Origin: Pseudeuparius sepicola
Taxonomy: Eukaryota > Arthropoda > Insecta > Coleoptera > Anthribidae
Direction of reading: 5' to 3'
Assembly (NCBI GenBank): GCA_963920635.1
Contig: OY987299.1
Location: 20,972,901 to 21,036,900, forward strand
DNA length: 64,000 bases
The notes beneath the pieces were generated by a model, which searched no databases, was not told the origin of the DNA, and was given only the letters and a program-made list of their open reading frames with translations. How positions within the stretch are numbered: position 1 is the first letter of the stretch; every line of letters begins with the position of its first letter. The translations under genes were made by a program, and so were the position numbers. Of the stretch, positions 1-12,787 are shown in pieces.

Positions 1-656
1 AAAATTTTTTTCTTGAAATCGGCAGTAAAGTGTCCCAAAATCGTCATTAAAAGCACAGAAATCGTAAAATAATGGGCTACATTATTGTACGATTTTTTCA
101 ATAAGTAGGCTTTGGCAAGACGTAAACATCAAACGTCAGACGTGGAGAAATCGCCCGTCAAAAGTGACCAAATATTCAAAACCCGGCCGATAAAGGCCCA
201 TTTAACTTTTCGTACACATTGCGAAATTGTTTCCTACAGAAGCGCAATCCTTCAGTATACATATTTTAGTAGGTTTGAATATCGATAGATTATTGTTATG
301 GAGGCTGCACAAGAACCGGCAGTTTGGTTTTTCTGTACGAATGTGCCGTGTCTTGTCTTACTTGACCTAGGTAGAGCTATGAATGTTCTTTATTCATTGA
401 GGTAGAGCGATCGTCAAAGTCAAGCAACGCCGCGCGTAGTCGGTTCATGGACGGGTGATCCCTTATTATTATTTTCTTGCCTAATAAAACATTTTTTTCC
501 GATTTCAAAAAAAAATATAGGTAATATGTACCTCGGCACTGAAGTTCTTTTTATGACTCATGTGGTTTATTTGCCTCGGCCAGAGGCCTCGACAATTAAA
601 TTCCGCATGAGTCATAAAAAGTTGAACTTCAGTGCCTTGGTACATAAATAACTATT
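1..656. repeat. 640-bp repeat family, copy 1 (may be cut by the window start)
   Basis: This interspersed repeat begins with TTGAAATCGG after a T-run and carries an inverted partner CCGATTTCAA near 500. It then has a long terminal hairpin at 526-645 in which ATGTACCTCGGCACTGAA pairs with its near-complement; the loop contains CCTCGGCCAGAGGCCTCG. Near-identical copies lie at 2298-2916 and 62884-63414. No protein is encoded. The family is unrecognised. Confidence 0.8.
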
Positions 657-2297
657 GTCGGGTATCTAATTGTTACAATGTCACATTATAATAATGACAT
701 TTGTCAAAAAAATTTCCGCTGTAATCACCTCCTGCTGCCTAGAGCAAGTGAGAATATTTCCGGAAATTTTTTGAATTGCCATGACAACTATGGAATTTTC
801 GTAAGTAATATCATAAGGGCATCTAATTTCTCCAAAAAAAAATGGAAAAAACACGTTGCTTAGTAATATTTTAACAAGAAGCATGAGTGCTGGTGGCAAC
901 AAAAATCCGAGTAGAAGACGAGGATTTTTGCACCGGCACAAATGCATTATGTTAAAAAAATATTGCTTAGCATTGTGTTTTTTTTGGATTTTTTTCACAG
1001 GAAAAATTAGTTGCCCGAATGGTATTTGACAAGACTATTTCATGAGTAACAGATTATTCTGCATACACATAGCTTACAAAACATACTACCTATTATCTGT
1101 ACAACAGCTGTCAAGTTTTGCCGCGGGTAAACTCGAAAAAATTGCTGACAGGTGCTGTCATACAGTTTTTCCATCAGAAACCATTTGTAAAAAAAAAACG
1201 AGGGAAATAGTCACTCAGGTTTCCAAGTTTAGGGAATCAGGGCAGATTGATTGGTCTTGTTCACAACATTCAGTTGTTTATTGCCGGAGATGGCAACTAT
1301 TAACCAGTACACAGTACACCTTTTAGAGTAAAATAGTTTGTGTGTTTCACATTTTGTTGTTGGGGCTACAAATGCTGGGCTGTCCACCCATGCGCAAAAA
1401 AAAAGTGCGTGATGCTCAATAATAAGCCCAGCAAATAAAAAATATTTACCTATTTCTGTTAAAAAATAATATAACAACAAACGTATTTTTTTATAAAATG
1501 CCATAACATAATCCGACCCATAATGCCCGGAGGTTAAGTGGACACCTCTCAAAACACCGATGGGTTCTCATACGGTTTTTGGTGCCCAATCAGCCCTGAT
1601 GTATGACACAGTTTTATATCCACCGCAGAGGCACGCTATAGGGGGATAATTTTCACCGGCAATAAATTGTTCCCATAAATTCGGGCGTCCCCTCTCGGAA
1701 AAAAAAACACTCCCCGACACCATCTCGTGCAAACGGGTGGCGCGAGTAAGCAATTAATTAGGGGACCACCGGGCGAATTCCCCCAGAAAAAGAACACGGT
1801 CCGGGGCGGCGCCGGCCCGCCACGGCCAGAGGCGATTATTAATATTGCGGCGTGAGCATCAATTCACGCCCTCCCAGAACGGGTGTGCCACGACGCGCGG
1901 GCCTGCAGCGACTCCTCATTTCGGGTATGCCGACTTCTCGCCACATCGCATCGGTCCGAACTTGGCAACGTCGCACACAGATAGAAAGAGATACTTGAAT
2001 CAAATAAAATTTATTTAACTCAAACAAATTTGATTCTTGTATATGGCGAACCCTAGACTAACTTTGAATAAAACGTTTGGTTTGTTTCAATTTAAAAGCA
2101 ATAAAATATTATTTGGAAAAATTAATTTTCATTCCCATGGAGATACTAATGATTTGAATCGAATAAATGATATATTTCGAAGGAACAAATCTACAATGTT
2201 AAAAAACATTTATTCTATTTAAAAAATTAAGAAAGTTGCGTCAAACAACTGTGGTGGGTTGAATTACATATTCAGGGTATTCACTCAAATAAAATAT

Positions 2298-2916
2298 TAT
2301 TTTCTTGAAATCGGCATTAAAATGTCCCAAAATCGTCATTAAAAGCACAGAAATCGTACAATAATGTAGCCCATTATTGTACGATTTTTTTCAATAAGTA
2401 GGCCTTGGCGAGATGTAAACATCAAACGTCAGACGCGGAGAAATCGCCAGTCAAAAGTGACCAAATATTCAAAACCCGGCCGATAAAGGCTCATTTAACT
2501 TTTCGTACACATTGCGAAATTGTTTCCTATAGAAGCGCAATCCTTCAGTATACCTACATATTTTAGTAAATTTGAATATCAATAGATTTGTTGTGTAGGC
2601 TGCACAAGAAGCAGCAGTTTGGTTTTTCTGTCAGAAGGTGCCGTGTCTCATCATACTTGTCCTAGGTAGAGCAATCGTAAAAGTCAAGCAACGCCGCGCG
2701 TAGTCGGTTCATGGACGGGTGATCCTTTGACATTATTTTCTTGCCAATAAAACATTTTTTTTCCGATTTCAAAAAAAAATATGATATGTACCTCGGCACT
2801 GAAGTTCTTTTTATGACTCATGTGGTTTATTTGCCTCGGCCAGAGGCCTCAGCAACTAAACACCACATGGGTCATAAAAAGTTGAAGTTCAGTGCCTTGG
2901 TACATAAATAACTATT
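2298..2916. repeat. 640-bp repeat family, copy 2
   Basis: This copy has the same order as copy 1: a TTGAAATCGG end, an internal hairpin around 2357-2388 (CAATAATG with CATTATTG), the inverted CCGATTTCAA and the terminal hairpin at 2786-2905. It lacks a few short segments of copy 1. Confidence 0.8.
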
Positions 2917-4289
2917 ATTTAAAGTAAAGCAATCTTTATCTTTATCATTATTCACAAACTTCATAAGAATGGAAAATGGATTAGAAAAACACGATAATTT
3001 GTAATGCTATAAAAATATTTATTTAAATACAATTAAAAAACAATATTCGGTATAAAAAACTATACAAAACATACCAAGGAAAGCACCCCATCATCATACG
3101 GGTGGTCTATCTGATATACCTATTTCAAGTAGTTCCTTGAGATTTGTTTATATTATTGTTTATGCGTATACTTACAAAAGAAGTTGAAAACACACAATAC
3201 ACAAAGTACACCACACTACACTCGGCTACTCGGTGATAATAAAACTGCGCGCACAAAACCTCTAGGAAGACTACCGGCGTGTACTTACACGGACACGGAA
3301 CAGCACTGAACGCCGACACTAGAGTGCGCCCTCTGCCTTCCCATATTTTCTCTTTCTGTCTATCTTTCATTCTCTGGAGTGAGACAGCTATCAAATGGTA
3401 CGCAGTATTATTTACCTCAAATCAGGTAAAATTTAAACCAAAGAACAATATGGTTGACCCAAACAACCAAAATCTAATACTATAAATAAAAATTATTCTT
3501 GTTCGCACCAAGTAATACCTTATTTCAGGAAAATAATATATGCTTCCACTAAACAATAATGTGTCAAAAAAATCAAATACCTTACCCAAAAAGCACTTAT
3601 TTTTTAATTGAAACAAATAAATCTTCATTTAAATAACATAGTTTTTACGGAAATAAATATCATTTCTGGCAAATAATTCGTGATAAAACAACAAATATTT
3701 TTCTATGTGTACAGGGTGTCCCAAACTCGACGCCCCATGGTTATTATAGGCAAACAAAAACAGCCAGTAAAAATAATTTGACTTGTGGGTTTCTTGTAGG
3801 ACCACTCAAGCTTGCTTTTGGGCCAAAAAGGTAGATTTTAGGAATTTGGGAAATATAGATTGTAGATTATTCTGGGGGTCGTTTGGCCCTAGTGGCGTTT
3901 CTTCACTGCGACCTATGCAGATCTTTTGTGAGTGACCCTACTCTAATAAATGCCGAGGTCACCTAAGCTTTTTATAAAGCTCAGTATTTTCCTTGGGGCC
4001 ATGTTGCCAATTTCGTTTGGATTTATATCAATCTTTTCGAAATGTTTGAGTCTACTTCGGATTAAGAGGGGACACTCTATAAATATAAGTTATGATGTCA
4101 TCAAAAATATATTTTCCCATGAATATACCTGTTTCCCTTTATATTTGGAAAGGGCACGTTTTTATGATAAACTTTCGTAAATAATTTTCTTCGATATCTT
4201 GTTTCATTAAAAAGTTACATGTATATTATTTGTAAAGATATGAAAAATATGCCATGGTATTTGTATATATTTGACAGAAACAATTGACA

Positions 4290-4560
4290 GATGCTCGGAC
4301 AAATGTAATATGGAAAAATTATTAAAATTGTATTACTATAGTTATAAAATAATTATTGTGTATAGTTGTATGAACGCCTTTTTAAGGAAAACTGTTATTG
4401 TATTATATTCCGGGATGGAATTTTGTAAACAACGTTTTTCAGAAATTTTCATAAATAGAAACCTAATAAAGTTAGGTCTGGCGACTTTTCTGGCCATTTT
4501 ATGAGGCCATTTATCCCAATCAATGGAAATCCAATCAAATTTAATTCTCTACTGCTTGCC
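4290..4560 (-). pseudogene. Inverted copy of the mariner-type transposase fragment
   Basis: Read on the minus strand it gives KWPEKSPDLTLLGFYL, the same in-frame TGA, then KFLKNVVYKIPSRNI. It keeps the more canonical SPDLT where the other arm has SSDLT. It is the left-arm counterpart of the fragment at 5042-5330. Confidence 0.7.
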
Positions 4561-5041
4561 TAAAATAATTGTGTTTCTAGGGTAATTGTAACACTTGGAC
4601 TGTTGCATCATTGTTGCGAACTATTCTTCTAATTGATTTGCCTTTGCGGGAAGAAAATGCATTTTGGTTCTACTTTAAGTTTTTTCTTTCTAATCAAATG
4701 AACATTTTGTGATCAGGAATGTGACGTTTAGGTTATTTCTCCCTATAAATTCAAACGGCTCTCCTAGCATTTTTTTTTCAGGTTCTCCATAGACTAATGA
4801 CATATCAACCTTTTCATTGTGTGTTACCTGGACCGACAATAGTGTTGGTCCAGGTGTTACAATAATTATTGAAGTTTTATGATATAATAATTATTAAATG
4901 TCAAGAGAAGGTATTTTAATTAGCACAGGTAAGAATAATAAATTATCAATTGTCTAGATACCCCATAAAGCCAAGACTAATTTGATTCAGGATATATACT
5001 TTGTATTACACGAATATAATCTCTAATTTTTGGAATAACAG

Positions 5042-5330
5042 TTGCCAGTTCTCATGGAAAATGTGCCATTACGTTTAAGAAGAACCATGTGGTTTCAACA
5101 CGACGGAGCTCCACCACCCAAATCCAACATTGTAAAAGAATTTCTAAATAATGAGTTTGGAAACAAATGGATTGGGATAAATGGCCTCACAAAATGGACA
5201 GAAAAGTCGTCAGACCTAACTCTATTAGGTTTATATTTATGAAAATTTCTGAAAAACCGCGTTTACAAAATTGCATCCCGGAATATTGATGATTTAATAG
5301 AAAAAATAACACCAATAACAGTTTTTCTCA
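5042..5330 (+). pseudogene. Transposase C-terminal fragment, IS630-Tc1-mariner type
   Basis: The frame reads MWFQHDGAPP, then NKWIGINGLTKW and SDLTLLGLYL, the typical text around the second and third catalytic acidic residues of mariner-like transposases common in insects. An in-frame TGA follows YL where the family usually has tryptophan, and the frame continues KFLKNRVYKIASRNID. The piece lacks the N-terminal half and cannot be functional. The same piece occurs inverted at about 4290-4560. Confidence 0.75.
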
Positions 5331-6453
5331 AAAAGGAGTTCCTATACAGTTATATATTTATAACTATTAATACAATTTTAATACTTTTTCCATAATACAT
5401 ATTATGTCCGAACATGTGTCAATTGTTTTTGTCAAAAATGTACCTTCCTTATAATAGTCATGGCTAACTCGATTTTCATTAAGAAAATTCCATGGCATAT
5501 TTTTAACTTTTTAATAAAACAAGATATCAAAAAAATTATTTACGAAAATTTATCAGAAGAACGTGCTCTTTCCAAATATAAAGAGAAACAGGTATGGTCC
5601 TGGGAAAAATATATTTGATGACGTCATAACCTTTATTTCTCAAATTCCTAAAAACTATTTTTTTGGCCCAAAAGTAAGCTTGAGTGGTCCTACAAGAAAC
5701 CCACAAGTCAAATTTTTACTGACTGTTTTTGTTTGCCAAAATAAGTCTGGGGCGTACAAAACTTTGTTCTTTTGAAACTTACGCTTTACACACAATCTAT
5801 TTCAACATTTAAAAAATATGTATTAGAATATAGAATAATCCAACGTTTTTAGTGACTTAAAGTTGTATGATTCCATATTTTGTCGTAGAATATACTATTT
5901 CTAAATAAGCTACTTTTGATTGATTGTTATTTTCAGCGGCGAAAAATGAGAAAATTAAAGCGAAAATGAATTAAGACGGATGATACTAATATTCTTGCTG
6001 GATTTCACTGAACTTATAAGGGTTATTCATCATAGCGGATAAGCACCTATATCATGTTCTATCCAGTAGGTTCGCATATACCTTATATTCAAACAAAAAT
6101 TCTCTATATTATGCAATATAGAAATAAGAACTCGTATAAAATCAATCAATCACGCTAGATAAAATTGCCAACTTTGTTTCCTTCCATCAAATTTCCTGCC
6201 GAACAATAATTAAACAGACTTCCTTCGGTAAACTTCGTAGAAAATGAAGCCGATCACGAGCCAATGGAGAATAATAAAAGAGCGCACTCCAAAAACCTTT
6301 AAATAAGCTTTATAACAACTTCGGTCGACAGGCCATAGACGTACACAACCCATTAACTACCTATATACTCTCAATTTTTGTTGTAAAATAATTATGGAAA
6401 TGGTTTTTCAACAGATATGACATGCTTGAATTTAACATTTTCTTTGTGTATTA

Positions 6454-6642
6454 TACAGGGTGTCCCGAAATTAACCTGCCATAATTTACCAGGGTGAAAA
6501 AGTTCAGTCATAAAAATGCCCCCTAAGTTTTGCAAACTTTTTTTTATTATTTCCAGAACGAACAAAGATAAAATTTTGAAATTTCGTATGTGATATATCT
6601 ATGAGATTTGACATTATGACATTTACCCTGGAACACCCTGTA
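6454..6642. mobile_element. Short inverted-repeat element, TACAGGGTGT ends
   Basis: It runs from TACAGGGTGTCCCG to AACACCCTGTA. Its interior (CCAGAACGAACAAAGAT and TTAACCTGCCATAATTTACC) matches parts of the large foldback element at 16308-17755, so it is a shortened relative. Confidence 0.7.
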
Positions 6643-7086
6643 CAGGATGTCCAGATCTGGTTGTAAATGCGGGGTATCTCGGTTATTTTTAGAGCCTAAT
6701 ATAGATAATAACTACATAGTGTTATATATTTTTGTAAAGCTAGTAGAAAATATACAGGTTGTTCTATTTAAAAAAAAACTAAGTTTGGTCCATATATCGA
6801 ACACTATCAATTTTAGTAAAAAAACTGAATACAGCACTGAATCCTACGTGAAAATGTCTATAAGATACAGTATTTGCCATTTCAATATCATTAACCGTTC
6901 CCAAGATACGAAATATGCCCCAAAGCGCAAATTTTCAATTTCGCCCTGTATCTTAAAATCGAAGGTGGCCATGAAAAATCTGTTTCGTTTCACAAAAAAG
7001 TAGCAACGGTTCGCGAAACCGCAACTCCCTATCTCTAAAAATAACCGAGATACCCCGCATTTACAACCAAATCTGGACTCCCTGTA
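6641..7086. mobile_element. MITE with about 55-bp inverted ends
   Basis: The left end TACAGGATGTCCAGATCTGG and the right end are inverted copies over about 55 bp (both include GTAAATGCGGGGTATCTC). The 330-bp centre is unique and non-coding. It directly abuts the element at 6454-6642, sharing the TA. Confidence 0.75.
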
Positions 7087-7090
7087 CAGT

Positions 7091-7162
7091 CCCGGTCAAT
7101 TGCTTTAGGACAACCTAATCGACGAGGAGCCGCTTCAGGTCGTCCTAAAGCAATTGACCGGG
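7091..7162. repeat. Perfect 21-bp stem hairpin
   Basis: CCCGGTCAATTGCTTTAGGA plus one base at 7091-7111 is the exact complement of 7142-7162; the loop is 30 nt (7112-7141). No coding content. It lies directly after the MITE at 6641-7086 but has no sequence in common with it. Confidence 0.85.
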
Positions 7163-10100
7163 CCGCGTTGGGATTCCTCGGAATCGGTGGACTCGCTATG
7201 ACCATTGAGTAAAGGAATAAATATTTTTTAGACAATACAAATCTTCCTCCAAGCTTATTTTTACAATGTTCTATTTTTAATGCATTTTAAAGCAGTCATT
7301 GCTTTTAAAGACTATACTTATAATTTCGTTGTAGGCGCCTGTGGCGGATGAGAACTCCTTCCAATTTCTCGCATCATTAGCACGGCATTATTCGACTCAA
7401 CGACATCACTACAACCTCCTTCCCTTTCCTGCCAATAACTTTAATGAAACTTAAAGTTTTTTCGAGAAAACTTTGTCTATAAATATTACTTGGAAACCTA
7501 CGATGCTTGCAGTTTTTTAGCTGTCTGCGAAAGCTATTAGTTTGGTTTTTTCTCCGTATTTGGCTCTTCAAGATTGAATAACAGACCCCATGATTTATAG
7601 TCTGCAGGAGAATAACAGTGTTTTTGTCCAACTAGCGAATAATCCATTGAAGGTATAGAGGTAGGAATAAATTGTAAATTAGGAGACGAGATAAATTGTT
7701 GGCAACGAACATTCTTCTTCTCTGTTTATTTCTTGCCTATTGTAAGCCTTAATTTGGTGGTCGTTAACTTTCTGCCCCTAATTTCCTAAAATTTGTTAAT
7801 TAAATCAGAGATTTTCCACTTTTGGACTTTTTTGGAAACTTTGCATTATTCTTTGAGAAACCAAAAATGGGAATTTTTTTACCTTAGATTTTTTGAAAAT
7901 CTGATTTCTAGCCGCGACGTTACAGTCCATGCCCAATTATTGGGAAAAATCGGGTTGCCTTCGAAATATCGGAAAAAGTGTGTTCGTATTGAATTATTGT
8001 GCCTCTTTGTACATTTTTAGAATATTCGTTTCTTTTTAATTATTTCTCTTCAAGTTTACCCGATATTTTTTCCCGGAAATAAGCTAAGACATGTATGTAC
8101 TGGTTTTTCTCTTACTAAATCACAACAATAATACAAATAAATTTCAACGCCAAATTAAGGAGAAAAATCAGATTTTTTTAAATTGTTAAAAAATTACCAT
8201 TTGGTGCAAACTTTATGAATAAAATGAAGTGCCTTTGCTGATAATTATTAATAGGGACCTATTTCAAATAAATTGTATTTGTGAAAAACTAAAATGCACA
8301 GCCAGAGACATTAAATCAATCATAAAACTGCTTTCAATAAAATTCTTGCCGAAATAGAAAAGGCATAGAAACAGCGAATTTGGAGCGCCTATAAAAGTTT
8401 CTACTGTGGTAATATGTACCAAGAACAGCAGCTTGAGGGACGTTGAATTTAGCGAAAACAATCAAGTCTAGTCAAAAAATTATTAAACGTTTGAAAATTG
8501 GTATGGGGGCATACAATAATAATTCTAAATTTAACAACAGTCTCTTTTAGCAATCGGCATTTTTGGAAAATAATGTCATGTTTTACACATAGTTAAAAAT
8601 CGACCAGTAGAAAGTTAAATAATTTGAATGTTAAAAATGTTATTTGATATCGAGCTATGTTAAACGGTGAACCAGATGGAACGTTCAAAAAATGTTAAAT
8701 AGTGTCTTGGATTTGTAAGGACATTTCATAGTAGGTACCATAATCTCTTTTTATAACCTTATATTTGAACAATTGGTCAAATGCCATCAGTTTACTGGAG
8801 TTGTTACCCTTGTATTTGTTCTATCGCATGGAACAATACAGCCCCTGGTGGCAATAGCCCTAAGTTTAATTAAATCTCAAAACCTCTACTATTATTGTCA
8901 CAGTACGGCCAGGTAAAGTACTAAAGTTGCCGATAAAAGCGGCACAACCGTCGGAACACAAAGGAACCATTTTATACGGACTCCAATCTAAAATAGAGGA
9001 TATGGGACGAGGTGCTCCGCAGCAATCGAGAACGACAAATGAGGGTGTGTAATTACTATTATTTGCGGGGAATCGGGGAACCTGGACAACCGCAATGATA
9101 CTGGCGAGCGCTCGCGTAGGACAATTAACAAATCGCTCGAGCATGCTGAGCAGAGAACTCAGATACGCGTGCGTTCACATGTGATCATCGGTAATCTTTG
9201 GGAACATTTCTTTAGCAAATCTAATTTGGTGTTATAGAGTGAATATCTAAGCATGATAGAAGAATAATAGGACGGTGCTATAAGTCAAATATAGGTATTA
9301 TTGAATAATTATCTTCCAGGGTATAAAGCACTGTAACACAAAAAATCGTCAACTTTTAAGTATGCTACTTTGCTGGAATGCCGCCTTTTTTATGAATTAA
9401 TTAGAATTATATCCCCGGATGTACACGCGCGGCCTCATAAATCGTTCCACTAGGCATGAGAAATAAGCAAGAAATCAAGAATTTCGGGTAAGTGCGGCAA
9501 CGTTGCGCCAATTCCAGGGCTACTCAAATCAACAACTTCCCCCACATTCCCTCGTACCTACCCGCTCCTTCCCGTAGAAAATAAAAATTGCGATACGTCA
9601 GTCAACGAAAATAGGTTAATAAATCGCTGCATTATCATTATAATAAAGTGGATTTAAACTTTTACACAGTTTCTTGGTGTTTTGAGATTCACGTAACGTG
9701 AAATTACGCGGATTTCATTGATTGTTAAAGTGATATTAGTTAAATAAGGTATAATATTTAAGTATAATTGGGTTATTATAGAAGAATCTCGTAGTGGTTT
9801 TGTACATTGGTTTATTACACTTCTTTATCTTAACCGCGAACCAAATCATTGGTTTATTTCAATTTTTAAAGCTTCCCTGGAGTCCTCGGGTGAGGTTCTG
9901 ATGCTTCCCTGGCCCCGGAAAAATCGATAAATGAGAAAAAACAAGCAATTTCCAATAGTGGTTTCAGAGGATTTTCCGTAGGTTTCGTTGATTCTACAGC
10001 CGTCCCGTTTCTCGAAAGTGGTTAATCGTGAATCGGGAATTTCTCTTAGATATCGGATTTTCGATATCTTTTTGGTACCGGAGAAAAGTACGACACCCAA

Positions 10101-10830
10101 TTAAGAGATTTACCACCTTCTTCGATTTTTAGAACGGCTCTATTCGAGGTTGTCGAATGACTTGCGAAAAAAGCCACCAATGTCCGTGGGCAGGGTTATA
10201 AGATTTTCCACTATTATTCAGGCAATCTAAGGCCAACCTAACAGCGCTGAATTTACTGTTTTTTGCACTGTAACTGGCAATGTCACGTAAGGTAATGTCG
10301 CGTAATAAGATGTTAGATTTGCCGTCACTTACGCTTTTAAGGTTATCGCTGGCCTTCAAACGGCGAGAGAGGGGAGGGGTAATTGCAACGTTGTCAGTTG
10401 AACGCCTTTGCGTCCGCACGTATTGGAACGATTTCAAGGGCCGCGCGTGTACTACATTGTCGCTTGATTTTTACAAAATATAGTTATTTAATACAGAAAC
10501 TTCCTTAGTTGCTCATAACCTTAAGTGAAAATAAAGGAAAACTATTTTTTCTGTTGCTGTAACTATTTACCTACATAATTTTGTCGAAGCTTCCTACATC
10601 ATAAAAATAAAAAATAGTCTCAGGTTTCAGTCAGTAGTAAGAAAAATAGTTAGGCCCAACGATATATTAGGAATAGATGACTCACGCTAATACAAACAAC
10701 ACGGTTTTATTTTATTTTTACATTAGCATTTCTTAAATTCAGTCTTTCCTATTTTGTAATGCATAATAATAATAGTTTTTTAATAGATTTGTATATCGTA
10801 TAGATATATGATGTGAGATACTTATATTTA

Positions 10831-11491
10831 AGGCGGGCGCACACATGCTACTATCGAATCCGATTGTCTGAAACGATTATCGGACACGAGAATCTGAAAC
10901 CTGCCGCACATATCCAATTTTTGAGTAGGCTTTTGGCACAGTATTTTCCGCCTGCCCAGTGGTGTGTTATCAAAGTGTTAATAATTTGTGCCACAATGGA
11001 CAACATAGAATGGGTGGCTATTGTTTTTTGCTTGAGAAGCAGAAAAAAGACAAAGCGTCGCAAGTGGGTGCATCCCTTAAATACACGCACATATTTATTA
11101 ATGAATATATTTATTTATAAAAGCGAAATGCCTTATAAAATATTAGTACTTATATGTTGGTATCTATGTACTAAAACAAATGGAAACAAAAACCTCACCG
11201 GCACTGGTTGTCTCCCGAGAATGCTATAAACTGATGAAAATAGTCTGATGTGTGCGATGAAACAATTTACGAACATGTATATTGCGCCTTCAGACAATCG
11301 GTTCAGTTTTTTTATCGGGCAACTTGATCGGACGCACTTCCTTTGCATCCGAGTCGGACGTGCGACCCGATATCGCATCGAATGTGTTCGGGGTGATCAT
11401 TGCATTACATTATAGACATGAACTTCAGGTAGTCGGATCCGATAATCGTTTCAGACAATCGGATTCGATAGTAGGATGTGTGCGCCCGCCT
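10831..11491 (+). mobile_element. PIF/Harbinger-like element, internally deleted copy 1
   Basis: Inverted ends AGGCGGGCGCACACATGCTA and its complement extend about 55 bp and include ATCCGATTGTCTGAAACGAT. The 3-bp duplication TTA flanks it (10828-10830 and 11492-11494), the target preference of Harbinger elements. An ATG at 10996 opens a short frame (MDNIEWVAIV, then KRRKWVHPLN) resembling the N-terminus of Harbinger nucleases; most of the gene is missing. Confidence 0.75.
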
Positions 11492-11740
11492 TTACCTACA
11501 AAATAATCTAAGGGCGGGCGCATACATCCTACTATCGAATCCGATTGTCTGAAACGATTATCGGATCCGACTACCTGAAGTTCATGTCTATAATGTAATG
11601 CAATGATCACCCCGCACACATTCGATGCGATATCGGGTCGCACGTCCGACTCGGATGCAAAGGAAGTGCGTCCCATCAAGTTGCCCGATTAAAAAAACTG
11701 AACCGATTGTTTGAAGGCGCAATATACTAAAATTATTTTA

Positions 11741-12313
11741 AGAAGTCCTTACTGGGACTGTCAATTGGTAATTTCGATATCCTAAGTTGGCATCAATGCA
11801 GCAAAAAATGCAACCGGGTCATAAGTTCAGGTCAGTAACGAGCCCATTTGCACTAATAACACGAAAAGTAACACAAACAAGAACAACACAGATGACGGTA
11901 AAACTCACGAAACGTAGAAAACCCGCGAATATTTTCATTACCGAATGTTTGAACCAGTTTGAACGATCTGGAAAACCTTCACTGTCACTTTGACACACCG
12001 AAGCTAAATTTGCCAAAAGCAGCTGATTATTACAAAATACCAAAACGAAAGTGTTTCCATGGCGTTTGAAATTATTACTAAAATGAGTTGTAGTCATAGT
12101 TATTTTTATTTGTAGCGGCATAATCGTGATTGCAATAGGGTTTTTATTTTATTATGCACTTTTTTTCGTATCACTTGGGTAACTTTTCACATCATAAATC
12201 AATGAGTGACGTCATTAACTGGTTGAGACACATATACCAATGTTATACCCATGGTTAACAGAAAATTCCTAGGGATTTTGTGGAGAATGTCATCTGACAA
12301 AATCGGGACTTCT
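11741..12313. mobile_element. TA-flanked MITE inside the Harbinger copy
   Basis: AGAAGTCC at the left and GGACTTCT at the right form short inverted ends, with TA on both sides. The 573-bp insert interrupts Harbinger copy 2 cleanly, as shown by comparison with copy 1. Its interior is non-coding as far as I can see. Confidence 0.6.
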
Positions 12314-12787
12314 TACAGTAATCGGGGTATATACATGTTTGTAAATTGTTGCATCGCACACATCAGACTATTTTCATCAGTTTATAGCATTCTCGGGAGA
12401 GAACCCGTGCCGATGAGGTTTTTGTTTCCATTTGTTTTAGTACATATATACATATAAGTACTAATATTTTATAAGGCATTTCGCTTTTATAAATAAATAT
12501 ATTCATTAATAAATATGTGCGTGTATTTAAGGGATGCACCCAGTTGCGACGCTTTGTCTTTTTTTCTGCTTCTCAAGCAAAAAAAACAATAGCCACCCAT
12601 TCTATGTTGTCCATTGTGGCACAAATTATTAACACTTTGATGACACACCACTGGGCAGGCGGAAAATACTCTGCTAAAACCCTACTCAAAAATTGGATAT
12701 GTGCGACAGTTCTCAGATTCTCGTGTCCGATAATCGTTTCAGACAATCGGATTCGATAGTAGGATGTGTGCGCCAGCGGCGTAGATA

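Larger units (their letters stand above)
3711..5760. mobile_element. Palindromic mariner-type foldback element
   Basis: Left arm 3711-about 4760 and right arm about 5030-5760 are inverted copies; ACCACTCAAGCTTGC on the left is repeated as its complement on the right. The left end begins ACAGGGTGTCCC. Each arm carries the same transposase C-terminal fragment in opposite orientation. About 4800-5000 is single-copy centre. Confidence 0.8.

Noticed and set aside
11282..11679. Frames containing RTSFASESDVRPDIASN on both strands
   Set aside because: They lie in the matching ends of the two inverted Harbinger-like copies.
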